From NCBI RefSeq assembly GCF_002923755.1, contig NZ_PGFZ01000003.1:251356-315355 (forward strand): DNA of 64,000 nucleotides. The letters are read 5' to 3'. Shown one piece after another: positions 40,723-49,611 of the stretch. The stretch comes from Methylovulum psychrotolerans. Lineage in GTDB: Bacteria; Pseudomonadota; Gammaproteobacteria; Methylococcales; Methylomonadaceae. Under the pieces are notes generated by a model. That model had not been told where the DNA came from and ran no database searches. It saw nothing but the letters and a program-made list of their open reading frames with translations. The translations under genes were made by a program, and so were the position numbers. Position 1 is the stretch's first letter. Each line of letters starts with the position of its first letter.

Positions 40723-42318
40723 ATGCCTACCTTACTTCATCACCTGCTTTCAGAAACGCAAGCCTTACGCCCGGATGCCGAGGCTATCGTCCACAAAAAA
40801 ACCGCATGGACGTATACGCAATTGCACACCTTAGTTGGGCAACAGGCCCGCGCCCTGCAAGCGGTGGGTTTACAGCCGCAGCAGCGGGTGGCGGTGTATT
40901 TGGCCAAGCAAATCGAAACGGTCAGCAGTTTTTTGGCGGTTAGCCAAGCGGGCGGGGTGTTTGTGCCGGTCAATCCGGTGTTAAAAGCTGCGCAAGTGGG
41001 CTATATCCTCAGCAACTGCAATGTCACCATCCTCATCACCTCCAAAAACCGTTTGGCAGGGTTGGCCGAGGTGTTGGCGGCTTGCCCGGATTTGCATACC
41101 GTTATCATTACCGAAGCGGAAGAGGCGGCTTATCCGCCTGTAGCGGCAAAGGCGGTGTTCGGTTGGCAAGCCTTTTTGGCGCAGGCGGCCGATTTTACGG
41201 TACCGCCGACTATCGACACCGATATGGCGGCGATTTTGTACACTTCCGGCAGTACCGGCAAGCCGAAAGGTGTGGTCATTTCGCACCGCAACCTGATTAC
41301 GGGAGCGTACAGCGTCAGCGAGTATCTGGGTATCGGCCCTACCGACCGCTTGCTCGCGGTGTTGCCGTTTAGCTTTGATTATGGCCTTAACCAATTCACC
41401 ACCGCGCTGTTAAAAGGCGGCTGTTGCGTGTTATTGGATTATCTATTGCCGCGTGATGTGGTGTTGGCTTTGGCACTGTATCAGATTACCGGCCTGGCCG
41501 CCGTGCCACCGCTGTGGGCGCAATTGGCGAACGTCAACTGGCCGGACGGCATCAATAGCCATTTGCGCTATATGACCAACTCAGGGGGCAAAATGCCTAA
41601 GGCCATTTTGGCGACTATCCGCGCCAAAGTCCCCGACGCACGGTTTTTCCTGATGTACGGCCTGACCGAAGCCTTCCGTTCGACCTATTTGCCGCCTGAG
41701 CAAATCGACCTGCGCCCCGATTCGATGGGCAAAGCCATCCCCAATGCCGAAATTGTTGTGGTGCGCGAAGACGGTAGTTTGTGCGCGGCGCACGAGCCGG
41801 GCGAGTTGGTGCATCGCGGTTCTTTAGTGGCGATGGGCTACTGGAACGACCCGGAAACCACCGCCGCCCGCTTCAAGCCCGCCCCCGGCCAACTGCCGCA
41901 ACTGCCGTTGACGGAAATTGCCGTGTGGTCAGGCGATACCGTGACCCGCGACGAGGAAGGCTATTTGTATTTTGTGGGCCGCAAGGACGATATGATTAAA
42001 ACCTCCGGCTACCGCGTCAGCCCCAGCGAGATTGAAGAAGTGGTTTATACGTCGGGTTTGGTGAAAGAAGCCGCCGCTTTGGGTATCGCCCATGACAGCT
42101 TGGGACAAGCGGTGGTGGTGGTGGTCAGTGCCGAAGCGCCGGACAGTTTCGACGCGCCCGCGTTGCTTGCCGTTTGTAAAAACCAGCTACCTAATTTTAT
42201 GGTTCCCGCCAAAATCATCGCCTTAGCTGCCTTGCCGAGAAACCCTAACGGCAAAATTGACCGCAAAGCCTTAACTGAACAGTTTGCCGCCCTGTTCCAA
42301 ACCGGAAACGCGTCATGA
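40723..42318 (+). CDS. Acyl-CoA ligase (AMP-forming), exosortase-A-associated type
   Basis: A 531-aa adenylate-forming enzyme. ATP motif YTSGSTGKPKGVVISHRN near 170, MYGLTEAFRST, SGDTVTRDEEGYLYFVGRKDDMIKTSGYRVSP and the C-terminal PNGKIDRKAL lysine are present. The sequence resembles the ligase found next to the PLP decarboxylase in exosortase-A/PEP-CTERM exopolysaccharide loci, and that decarboxylase is indeed the next gene (ATGA overlap). It likely activates a carboxylate for the exopolysaccharide or a linked small molecule. The substrate is unknown. Confidence 0.85.
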   Translation: MPTLLHHLLSETQALRPDAEAIVHKKTAWTYTQLHTLVGQQARALQAVGLQPQQRVAVYLAKQIETVSSFLAVSQAGGVFVPVNPVLKAAQVGYILSNCNVTILITSKNRLAGLAEVLAACPDLHTVIITEAEEAAYPPVAAKAVFGWQAFLAQAADFTVPPTIDTDMAAILYTSGSTGKPKGVVISHRNLITGAYSVSEYLGIGPTDRLLAVLPFSFDYGLNQFTTALLKGGCCVLLDYLLPRDVVLALALYQITGLAAVPPLWAQLANVNWPDGINSHLRYMTNSGGKMPKAILATIRAKVPDARFFLMYGLTEAFRSTYLPPEQIDLRPDSMGKAIPNAEIVVVREDGSLCAAHEPGELVHRGSLVAMGYWNDPETTAARFKPAPGQLPQLPLTEIAVWSGDTVTRDEEGYLYFVGRKDDMIKTSGYRVSPSEIEEVVYTSGLVKEAAALGIAHDSLGQAVVVVVSAEAPDSFDAPALLAVCKNQLPNFMVPAKIIALAALPRNPNGKIDRKALTEQFAALFQTGNAS

Positions 42319-43550
42319 GCATTACTCCGCCCCAACATGCCGATATGGCGGATTTTCCTGTCCAGGGCAATGACTTATTGGTGGGCGGCATCCCTTTGCC
42401 GCAATTGGCGCAACGGGTCGGCAGCACGCCTTTTTATGTCTATGACCGCCGCCTGTTAAGCCAACGCGTCGCCGAGTTGCGCCATGCCATGCCGCCAGAC
42501 TTAAAAATCCATTATGCCTTAAAGGCCAATCCTATGCCCGCCGTGGTGCAGCATCTGGCAACCTTGGTCGATGGTTTTGATCTGGCTTCGGCAGGGGAAA
42601 TGAAAGTCGCCTTAGATACGGTTATGTCGCCCGTACATATCAGCATGGCGGGGCCGGGTAAGCGCCCCGCTGAATTGTTGCAGGCCTTGGCGGCGGGTAT
42701 TACCGTCAATGTCGAGTCTTTTCATGAGCTGGAGACCCTCGCGCAATTGTCGGCACAAACCGGGTTGAAAGCGCGGGTGGCGGTGCGCATTAACCCCGCG
42801 TTTGAGCTGAAAGCGTCGGGCATGAAAATGGGCGGCGGCGCGAAGCCGTTCGGCATTGATGAAGAGCGTCTGCCGGACGCGTTACAGCGTATTAAAGCCC
42901 TTGATTTGGCCTTCCAAGGTTTCCATATTTACAGCGGCTCGCAAAACCTCAAAGCCGAGTCCATTATCGAAGCCCAGCAACAAAGTCTAGATTTGGCTTT
43001 ACGCTTGGCGGCGTATTGCCCCAGCCCGATCCGCACCCTGAATATCGGCGGCGGCTACGGCATCCCGTATTTTCCCGGCGAAAGCCGTTTAGATACCCGG
43101 CAAGTCGGCACCGCTTTAGGGGCGGCAATGGCGCGGTTTAAGGCCGAGCAGCCGGACACCGAGATTGTCATCGAATTGGGGCGTTATCTGGTCGGTGAAG
43201 CGGGCTTGTATGTGGCGAAAGTGCTTGATAAAAAAATCTCGCGCGGGCAGGTTTTCCTGGTGGTTGACGGCGGTTTGCACCACCATCTGGCGGCATCGGG
43301 TAATTTCGGCCAAGTCATCCGCAAGAATTATCCGGTGGCGATAGGCACTAACATGCGCGGTACGGCCTTGGAAACGGTCAGTATCGTAGGGCCTTTGTGT
43401 ACGCCTTTAGACATTCTCGCCGATAAGATGGCCTTGCCGATAGCGGACATCGGCGATTTAGTGGTGGTCTACCAATCTGGCGCGTATGGTTACACCGCCA
43501 GCCCCGGCCTCTTCCTGTCCCAGCCTAAGGCAGAAGAGCTATTAGTTTGA
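42315..43550 (+). CDS. PLP-dependent decarboxylase, exosortase-A-associated type
   Basis: A 411-aa fold-III decarboxylase related to LysA/ornithine decarboxylase. The PLP-lysine motif HYALKANPMPAVV (near 60), GGGYGIPYFPGE, the FHIYSGSQN segment, ELGRYLVGEAG and a C-terminal GPLCTPLD cysteine motif are all intact. It overlaps the acyl-CoA ligase gene by ATGA. In other genomes this pair sits in exosortase-A exopolysaccharide clusters, and the next gene here is a polysaccharide flippase. The true substrate is not known. Confidence 0.87.
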   Translation: MSITPPQHADMADFPVQGNDLLVGGIPLPQLAQRVGSTPFYVYDRRLLSQRVAELRHAMPPDLKIHYALKANPMPAVVQHLATLVDGFDLASAGEMKVALDTVMSPVHISMAGPGKRPAELLQALAAGITVNVESFHELETLAQLSAQTGLKARVAVRINPAFELKASGMKMGGGAKPFGIDEERLPDALQRIKALDLAFQGFHIYSGSQNLKAESIIEAQQQSLDLALRLAAYCPSPIRTLNIGGGYGIPYFPGESRLDTRQVGTALGAAMARFKAEQPDTEIVIELGRYLVGEAGLYVAKVLDKKISRGQVFLVVDGGLHHHLAASGNFGQVIRKNYPVAIGTNMRGTALETVSIVGPLCTPLDILADKMALPIADIGDLVVVYQSGAYGYTASPGLFLSQPKAEELLV

Positions 43551-43646
43551 CACGCTGTCTGGCTAACGCCCTAGGCAATGAAGGCTTTATTAACTGACGT
43601 TACGCAGTAACGTGCTTTACTCCCGTTTGCCGCGCCGAGCATCGCA

Positions 43647-43739
43647 GGTTTTGTCGGGATAAGCCCGCAGGGGCGCGGCAGGGATGCCGCGCGTCGGTAA
43701 ATGGGCAGGAAGCCCATTTTACCGACCCCCGACAAAACC
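43647..43739. repeat. Nested inverted repeats
   Basis: An outer perfect 12-bp pair (43647-43658 and 43728-43739, ggttttgtcggg) encloses an inner 14/15-bp pair (43693-43706 and 43712-43726, gtcggtaaatgggc) with a 5-nt loop. It can form a two-tier cruciform or RNA hairpin. The 436-bp gap it lies in, between the decarboxylase and the flippase genes, has no credible gene. Confidence 0.7.
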
Positions 43740-43782
43740 GAGAAGCGCAGGAAGAAGCGGCAACTGGGCCGCCTTTTCTTTG

Positions 43783-43863
43783 GATACTTTCTTTTCGACT
43801 GCAAGGATGCAGGAGGTAGAGCAATGCAGGAGCAATTGCCGAGGCGGAGCAAAAGAAAGTATC
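43783..43863. repeat. 13-bp inverted repeat interrupted by a ~48-bp dispersed unit
   Basis: Perfect arms gatactttctttt (43783-43795) and its complement (43851-43863) flank a 55-bp middle. The first 48 bp (43796-43843), starting cgactgca and ending ttgccgag, recur at 63601-63649, where they interrupt another palindrome. The unit is described further in the findings. Confidence 0.75.
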
Positions 43864-43986
43864 TCGCCTTCGGGTGCGAGAACCCGATTAAAAAAACCGT
43901 CGCGACAGCGACTCATCGCTACATTTTTCAATACCGAAAAAGTGACTGCGTAATATCAGTTATTAACCTCACCCCGAAAACCCATT

Positions 43987-45423
43987 TTGAACAGCATCAA
44001 TAAGTCGTTAATTTACTCTCTGGCGGAAAGCTATCTGTGTATGCTGATCCAGATAGCATCCAGCATGATTATTGCCAGATTACTGACCCCCAGCGAAATC
44101 GGCAAGTTTTCCATCGGCATGGCCGCGTTAGCGATAGCGCACATGCTGCGTGATTTTGGGGTCGGGGCTTATATGGTACACGCGAAGGAGTTGACCAAAC
44201 AGGATATGAAGGCGGTGTTCGGCATTGCCATTTTGACCGCGTGGAGCCTTGCCGCCGCCCTGTATTTTGCCCGTTACGCCATTGCCGGATTTTACCATGA
44301 ACCCGCTTTGGCAGAGATTTTGGGCTGGATGTGCATTAACTTTCTGGTTATCCCCTTTAGCTCGACAGTCTTCCCGTTGCTGATGCGGGAAATGAAATTC
44401 CATCTGCTGTTTTATATTAACTTGATCCCGACCTTATTGTCGTCTGGACTGTCAATTTATTTGGCCTACCATGGCTATGGCTATATGAGTTTGGTCTGGG
44501 GGTCATTAGCCAATATCAGCTTGGCGGCGGTCATGGCGACTGGTTTGCGGCCCCGTTATTCCTTCGTATTGCCTAGCCTAAAAGGTAGCCTTCATATCCT
44601 CGCGTTTGGCGGCAAAGCCAGTCTGACCAATATCGTGGCGCAAATCGGCAATAATGCCGCCGAGCTGATGATAGGCAAAACCTTAGGCTTTGCCAGCGTC
44701 GCGTTGTTCAGCAAGGCGCAAACCTTGACGGAAATGTTCTCGCACCAATTTCTTGGCGCGATCACGAAAGTGTATTTTCCGGCAATAGCCCAACGCCATC
44801 GGGATGCGTTGCCGATTAATTCCGCTTATGCCGATTCCACCGTCTACATCACCGCGTTCGCTTTCCCGTTTTTCGGTTTTATGGCCTTATACGCCGAAGA
44901 AATTATCTTAATTATGTTCGGTAGCCAATGGTTAGCTTCGGCGGAACTGATCAGAATCTTGGCCTTAGGCGGTTGCCTGTACGCCATCACTGCGTTTGCC
45001 CCCAATACTATCAACGCCATCGGTAAGCCGGGTTTGCTGTTAAGGATACAACTGTTTATCCAATGTTTCCGCATCGGCGTTACCCTGCCTGCCGCTTTTA
45101 TGTCGTTAAGCATGGTCGCCTGGGCGCAAACCGTTGCCTTTGGAGTGGGTTTGTTCATCTATCTGCCCGTACTCCGTTATTTAATCCAACTGAATGCCTG
45201 GCGGCTGTTAGGGCGGATATTCGCCGCTAATTTGATTATGGCTGCGCTAGCTTTAGCCCTCCCGTTTGCCATCAAACATTATCTGGAAGTGCAGGGCCTG
45301 CCCACGGTTGGCTTGCTGGCCTTAGCGGGCGGCAGTTTTGCGCTATCGTGGGTAGTGGCGTTATTTGTGACCCGCAACCCGTTGGCGGGGCAGTTTATGA
45401 AAATATTAGGAAAAAAACCATAA
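43987..45423 (+). CDS. Polysaccharide flippase (Wzx-like, MOP superfamily)
   Basis: A 478-aa polytopic membrane protein with about 12-14 helices, whose opening SLIYSLAESYLCMLIQIASS and IARLLTPSEIGKFSI are typical of oligosaccharide flippases of the RfbX/Wzx group. It moves lipid-linked sugar units across the inner membrane. The start is a TTG at 43987, chosen for the expected N-terminus although no good ribosome site precedes it. It probably belongs functionally with the exosortase-associated pair upstream, but a 436-bp repeat-rich gap separates them, and glycosyltransferases are not found nearby. Confidence 0.82.
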   Translation: MNSINKSLIYSLAESYLCMLIQIASSMIIARLLTPSEIGKFSIGMAALAIAHMLRDFGVGAYMVHAKELTKQDMKAVFGIAILTAWSLAAALYFARYAIAGFYHEPALAEILGWMCINFLVIPFSSTVFPLLMREMKFHLLFYINLIPTLLSSGLSIYLAYHGYGYMSLVWGSLANISLAAVMATGLRPRYSFVLPSLKGSLHILAFGGKASLTNIVAQIGNNAAELMIGKTLGFASVALFSKAQTLTEMFSHQFLGAITKVYFPAIAQRHRDALPINSAYADSTVYITAFAFPFFGFMALYAEEIILIMFGSQWLASAELIRILALGGCLYAITAFAPNTINAIGKPGLLLRIQLFIQCFRIGVTLPAAFMSLSMVAWAQTVAFGVGLFIYLPVLRYLIQLNAWRLLGRIFAANLIMAALALALPFAIKHYLEVQGLPTVGLLALAGGSFALSWVVALFVTRNPLAGQFMKILGKKP

Positions 45424-45590
45424 CTTAAAAAAAGCCGGGCAAACCGCTTAAACCAGTGAACGTTACGCCCAACTAGGCAAGTATGTGAACATTTGTCACT
45501 CCCAGCCGTTTAGGCGCAGAAAAAAGCATATAAAATCCCCAGAAAGCCGTAGAATAGTAGGGTTAAGGCCTCACTATTTAAGCGGAATTC

Positions 45591-46442
45591 ATGGGTTCAA
45601 AATTATCAGTCAATAGCCATCGTGCCGATATTATCGGCCTGACCTATATCTACCCGGTGCTGTCCAGACGGGCGGGCGGATTGTCTATCGGGATTAACTT
45701 TAACACCAACAATACCTGCAATTGGCGGTGCGTCTATTGCCAAGTGCCTAATCTGACCCTGGGCGCGGCTCCGGCCATTGACTTTGCCTTATTGGCGGCA
45801 GAATTGCGGCAGTTTTTGGCGGATGTCCTGCACGGGGATTTTTATGACCGTTTTGAAGTCGATGCCGATAAGCGGGTGATTAAGGATATTGCCATTGCGG
45901 GTAATGGCGAGCCGACGACGCTGAAGGAGTTCGCGCGGGCGGTCGGGCTGATCGGGCAAATCGCCACCGAGGCGGGGGTATTTCCGGCCAGCGATTATGT
46001 GCTGATCACCAACGGCAGCCTGTTGCACCAACCTAGGGTGCAGGAAGGCTTGCGGGTGCTGAACGCGTATCACGGGCAAGTGTGGTTTAAGTTTGACAGC
46101 GCCACCGAAGCGGGGCGGTTGTTGGTCAATAATTCTGGCCAAAGCTGTCAGGCGGCGGTGCAAAATGTCCTGACCGCCAGCCAGCTCTGTAAGACCAAGC
46201 TGCAAACCTGCCTGTTCGATTTTGCCGGACGCGGCTTGCCGGAGAGCGAAAAGCAGGCGTATCTGGCAATGTTAAGGCAACTGAAAGACCACTGTAATGT
46301 CCGGCAGATTATGCTCTACACCATTGCCAGACCATCGGTGCAACCGGAAGCGGCACAGTTGGCCAAGCTGCCGGTTGAAGAATTGGCAGCGTTTGCCGAA
46401 GAGATCCGCCAACTAGGTTTTACCGTGTCCGTAAGCGGCTGA
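45591..46442 (+). CDS. Radical SAM protein
   Basis: A 283-aa protein with the 4Fe-4S motif CNWRCVYC (Cys43, Cys47, Cys50) in the CX3CX2C form, GNGEPTTLKEF as the SAM-contacting strand motif, and YVLITNGSL. The layout is like that of stand-alone radical SAM proteins with unknown substrate related to the MoaA/SPASM fold. The ATG at 45591 follows AGCGGAATTC. It is a single gene; the context gives no clue. Confidence 0.85.
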   Translation: MGSKLSVNSHRADIIGLTYIYPVLSRRAGGLSIGINFNTNNTCNWRCVYCQVPNLTLGAAPAIDFALLAAELRQFLADVLHGDFYDRFEVDADKRVIKDIAIAGNGEPTTLKEFARAVGLIGQIATEAGVFPASDYVLITNGSLLHQPRVQEGLRVLNAYHGQVWFKFDSATEAGRLLVNNSGQSCQAAVQNVLTASQLCKTKLQTCLFDFAGRGLPESEKQAYLAMLRQLKDHCNVRQIMLYTIARPSVQPEAAQLAKLPVEELAAFAEEIRQLGFTVSVSG

Positions 46443-46462
46443 GCGGGCTTATCCCTTAGCTT

Positions 46463-47122
46463 TTAAGGCTTACAACGGCCTGCCGTACCCGGCGGGCTGT
46501 AAGGCCCGGCGATAAAGCCCTTGTTGCTATCGTAAATCATGCTGTTATTGGCCAGCACCGATAGCTGATGGGTATAATCCACCATTGAACTCATGATTTG
46601 CTGCACGGCAGCGGACACCAGCATGGCGATAGGGTCAGCACCGCCGGAGCCTTGGCTGGCTTCTTGTTTGCCCTGCCAAAGCACTTGCCCGGTCGCAGTA
46701 TCCACCAGCTTGGCATGGGCGGTAATGACTGTCATCGATTGGATGGCGATATATTTTTGCCCCCATTCTTCAATCATAATATACAGGACGGCATCCGCTC
46801 CGATGATGCTTCTGATCTTATCCAAAGCGACCCCGTGCATCTCATCAGGGTAAGGCAGGCCGTTTTCCTTCAAATACGCATCCACCACCGCCACCGGAAA
46901 CACATAATAGCCGCATTCGGCTAACGGTTGGGTAATGGTCGATAAGTCAGTATAAGGGGCATTAACGTTAGTGGTCTTATTTAAGGGCGGTAAGACCAAA
47001 ATGGAGCGGGGGCGGTGATTGCGGAACGCCACATAATCGGTACCTGGCGGTGTCGCACAGCCTGCAACCGCCATAACCGCGCTGAGCAGCGCCACGTTTA
47101 AAGGGTACTTGACGGGCTTCAT
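46463..47122 (-). CDS. GNA1162-family (DUF799) lipoprotein
   Basis: A 219-aa lipoprotein with a lipobox VAGC (Cys22). Family features are PRSILVLPPLNKTTNVNAPY, YYVFPVAVVDAYLKENGLP and IGADAVLYIMIEEWGQKY, matching the neisserial GNA1162 antigen family with a TolB-like fold. It is the third of three lipoprotein genes that overlap by 4 bp each, behind a CsgG-like and a DUF4810 gene. The set probably forms an outer-membrane-associated secretion or assembly complex. Confidence 0.85.
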   Translation of the reverse strand: MKPVKYPLNVALLSAVMAVAGCATPPGTDYVAFRNHRPRSILVLPPLNKTTNVNAPYTDLSTITQPLAECGYYVFPVAVVDAYLKENGLPYPDEMHGVALDKIRSIIGADAVLYIMIEEWGQKYIAIQSMTVITAHAKLVDTATGQVLWQGKQEASQGSGGADPIAMLVSAAVQQIMSSMVDYTHQLSVLANNSMIYDSNKGFIAGPYSPPGTAGRCKP

Positions 47123-47466
47123 TTTTTTAACCTCCCTATCATGCCATCGATAAAAGTTACCGACTCAGGAAACAGCACTTTTTCCGCGCTAAACTCGGTC
47201 AGTGCGGCTTGGGTATTGCCCTGCAAAAAATACATATAGCCTAGATGGGCATGTAAGCCCGGCGGCACTTTTAGCCCTGCCGCCTTGGCGTTGGCGAGGT
47301 CTTCCTGTAATTTTACGACTTGGGTGTCGGGTTCCGCCGAACCGGGTTTGTTATACATAGTATAAATCAGCCCTTCATATTCACCCCAATAGTATAGGGG
47401 TTTAGGCGCACAGCCTGCCATTATCAGACCACCTGCCACTAATCCGGCTTTTAGCGCTTGCTTCAT
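47119..47466 (-). CDS. DUF4810-domain lipoprotein
   Basis: A 115-aa lipoprotein (lipobox MAGC, Cys19) with YYWGEYEGLIYTMYNKPG, then a TPR-like helix pair (HAHLGYMYFLQGNTQAALTEF) and FPESVTFIDGMI. It lies between the CsgG-like and GNA1162-like genes, with ATGA overlaps at both ends, as this family usually does. The start at 47466 (MKQALKAG) is chosen over an in-frame start 15 bases upstream because it gives the coupled ATGA overlap. Confidence 0.85.
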   Translation of the reverse strand: MKQALKAGLVAGGLIMAGCAPKPLYYWGEYEGLIYTMYNKPGSAEPDTQVVKLQEDLANAKAAGLKVPPGLHAHLGYMYFLQGNTQAALTEFSAEKVLFPESVTFIDGMIGRLKK

Positions 47467-48152
47467 AGTGACGGTTTCCACGCACCTTGCTCCAGCCCCG
47501 CCACCAAATGCTGGACGGCTTCCATAATCGCCAAATTGATGACTTTACCGTTCAAGGTTGCATCATACCCCGCGTCCGAACCGAAGCCGATAATTTCCCG
47601 GCTGCTCAGCTCATATTCGCCCGCGCCTTGTGCCGAATACAGGATGCGCGAGGTTTTGACATCGACCACGTTTAAGGCGACTTTAGCATAAGCGGTTTGG
47701 CTTTTACCGTAGCCGAGTATCCCGAACAGTTGCGTATCGCCCGTGGTACGGCGGCCAAATTCGGTGACATCGCCAGTCAACACCACTTGGGCACCTTGAA
47801 GCTGTTGCCCCGCGCCGCGAAACTTGGCTTCTTGGGCAATTTCGTCCATATTTTCCCGGTCAACCACATCAAAACGCCCCGACTGTTGCAAATGGGTTTT
47901 TAAGATCGTCTTGGCCTGATTACCTAACTGGTCAACCCCATCGGAAAAAATGCCGCGCATATAGGTCGAGCGGTTCTGGAATTTGCCGACCACCAAGACT
48001 TGCTTTTCGCCAAAATAAGGGCGCTGGTAAGTCGTGACCGTCTCTGGCACTAATGCCTTATGTGATTCGGTCGCGCAAGCGCCCAACAGCAGGGTTCCGG
48101 CCATAACCAAACCTGCGCTAAGACGGCTTGGCTGAGATAATAAACGCCCCAT
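47463..48152 (-). CDS. CsgG/HfaB-family lipoprotein
   Basis: A 229-aa lipoprotein (lipobox LLGAC, Cys26). Strings such as VLVVGKFQNRSTYMRGIFSDG, GRFDVVDRENMDEIAQEA, GAQVVLTGDVTEF and VDVKTSRILYSAQGAGEYE match the CsgG fold, whose best-known member is the curli export pore. The C-terminal pore helices are shorter than in CsgG itself. It heads a three-gene operon with the DUF4810 and GNA1162 lipoproteins. No curlin (CsgA) gene is present, so curli export is not implied. Confidence 0.85.
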   Translation of the reverse strand: MGRLLSQPSRLSAGLVMAGTLLLGACATESHKALVPETVTTYQRPYFGEKQVLVVGKFQNRSTYMRGIFSDGVDQLGNQAKTILKTHLQQSGRFDVVDRENMDEIAQEAKFRGAGQQLQGAQVVLTGDVTEFGRRTTGDTQLFGILGYGKSQTAYAKVALNVVDVKTSRILYSAQGAGEYELSSREIIGFGSDAGYDATLNGKVINLAIMEAVQHLVAGLEQGAWKPSL

Positions 48153-48262
48153 AAAATGTTTCCCTCTAGTTTATCGTGATCAATGCGGATGGATGGCAAA
48201 TACTGCCGGCCTAGTAATGGTGGGATAGTGTAAGGCTTTGGAGGATTTTAGCCTATAGGTAT

Positions 48263-48889
48263 TTATACCAAGACCTTATCCAACAGGTCTTTAAATTCTT
48301 GCCCCTTGGGTAAGTGTAGGGCATGGAGGCCGACCGCCTGCGCCCCTTGCACATGGCCTAAGGTATCGTCAATAAAGATTGTTTCCTCAGGTTTGAGGCC
48401 GTTTTCCTCTAAGACTAACTGAAAAATGTCCGGGTCGGGCTTGCGCAACTTCACGTCGCAAGAATAGTAGACTTTATGGAAAAACGGTTGCAAGTTCGCC
48501 ACCGCATGATGGTCGGCTAAGGTTTTTTCAAAGGTGCGGATGTGGGTGGTGTTGGTGTTGCTTAACAGAAACGTCCGGTAATGTTGTTTGTAAACCGTCA
48601 GTTGCGCTAAGCGGTGGCCGGGAAAATCCAGCAACATGGCGTTCCAAGCCCGCTCCAATTCGGCAATGGGCTGGGGTAAGTGAAAGTCGCTTTTAAGGGT
48701 GGCGAAAAAATCATCTTCGCTGATCAGCCCCTTATCGAATTGGTCAAACAACGGAGTTTGCGCCAATTGGCTGAACACCTGGGCAAACTCGGCAATGCCC
48801 AAGGCTTCAAACGCGCGGATAGTGCGGGGTATATCAAGGTTAATGACCACACCGCCTAGGTCAAAGATAAGGTTTTTAATGGTTGGCAT
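48263..48889 (-). CDS. HAD-superfamily hydrolase (YihX-like)
   Basis: A 208-aa HAD phosphatase. The nucleophile Asp10 lies in LIFDLGGVVINLD (the second Asp of the classic DxD is replaced by Gly, as is normal for this subfamily), the Thr/Ser motif is FLLSNTN, the Lys motif is VKLRKPDPDIF, and IFIDDTLGHVQGA completes the site. Close in look to E. coli YihX (glucose-1-phosphatase) and relatives; the natural substrate is unknown. It is a single gene, downstream of a lytic-transglycosylase gene that is read in the same direction from further along. Confidence 0.85.
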   Translation of the reverse strand: MPTIKNLIFDLGGVVINLDIPRTIRAFEALGIAEFAQVFSQLAQTPLFDQFDKGLISEDDFFATLKSDFHLPQPIAELERAWNAMLLDFPGHRLAQLTVYKQHYRTFLLSNTNTTHIRTFEKTLADHHAVANLQPFFHKVYYSCDVKLRKPDPDIFQLVLEENGLKPEETIFIDDTLGHVQGAQAVGLHALHLPKGQEFKDLLDKVLV

Positions 48890-48980
48890 ATCGGCTTTGC
48901 TCAGGGAATGTGAGGTATCCTGCTCCCTGAGCGAAGCCGAAGGGAGCGGCTATTATCAAACAATGGCGTTTATCCGCCCC

Positions 48981-49601
48981 TTAGCGGTTATACAAAGCCA
49001 GCACTTGCCGGACATAGTTTTGGGTTTCTGGGTAAGGGGGGATGGAGTTGTTGTGTCTGATGACGGCGTTTTCGCCGGCGTTATAGGCGGCGACGGCCAA
49101 GTCGATATTGGGTTCAAACATCGTGATCAGATGCTTGAGATAGCGGGTGCCGCCATCGATATTTTGTTCGGGGGCGGAACTGTCCATCACCCCAAACCGC
49201 CGTGCGGTGGCGGGCATTAACTGCATTAGCCCGACCGCCCCTTTCGGTGATACGGCATCGGCATTATAAGCCGATTCGGTTTGGATAACGGCATGGACTA
49301 GCTTAGCGTCAACTTGGTGTTTGGCCGCCGCCTGTTCGATCAGGTCAGCAAAGCGTTGCTTATTGGCTTCGTTATAACGGCCTATCCTGGGGCTAGTATT
49401 AGTATTGGTGCTAAGGTAGACGTTGGTAAAATAATTGCGTGACCGCCGTTCGGCTTTAGATTTAATAATCCGTTTATACATACCGCCTTTCGGCTCGTCA
49501 GTATAATAAGTGTGTCCGTCGCTATCGACATATTTATAAATATCAGCACCAGCCTCTTGGGTGAGGCTCAAGATGAATACAATAAACAGTTTTTTTACCA
49601 T
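48981..49601 (-). CDS. Lytic transglycosylase (SLT family) with DUF4124-like head
   Basis: A 206-aa secreted protein: signal peptide (1-19, ending AGA), a DUF4124-like segment IYKYVDSDGHTYYTDEPKGG, then an SLT domain with catalytic Glu109 in HAVIQTESAYNADAVSPKGA and VGLMQLMPATARRFG, and AVAAYNAGENAV near the end. It cleaves peptidoglycan between MurNAc and GlcNAc, forming 1,6-anhydroMurNAc. purT lies 10 nt upstream, so the two may be co-transcribed. Confidence 0.9.
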   Translation of the reverse strand: MVKKLFIVFILSLTQEAGADIYKYVDSDGHTYYTDEPKGGMYKRIIKSKAERRSRNYFTNVYLSTNTNTSPRIGRYNEANKQRFADLIEQAAAKHQVDAKLVHAVIQTESAYNADAVSPKGAVGLMQLMPATARRFGVMDSSAPEQNIDGGTRYLKHLITMFEPNIDLAVAAYNAGENAVIRHNNSIPPYPETQNYVRQVLALYNR

Positions 49602-49611
49602 AAGAATACCT

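Noticed and set aside
43571-44003. Several 70-100 aa open frames on both strands in the gap before the flippase
   Set aside because: They only traverse nested inverted repeats and the ~48-bp dispersed unit; no protein-like features.
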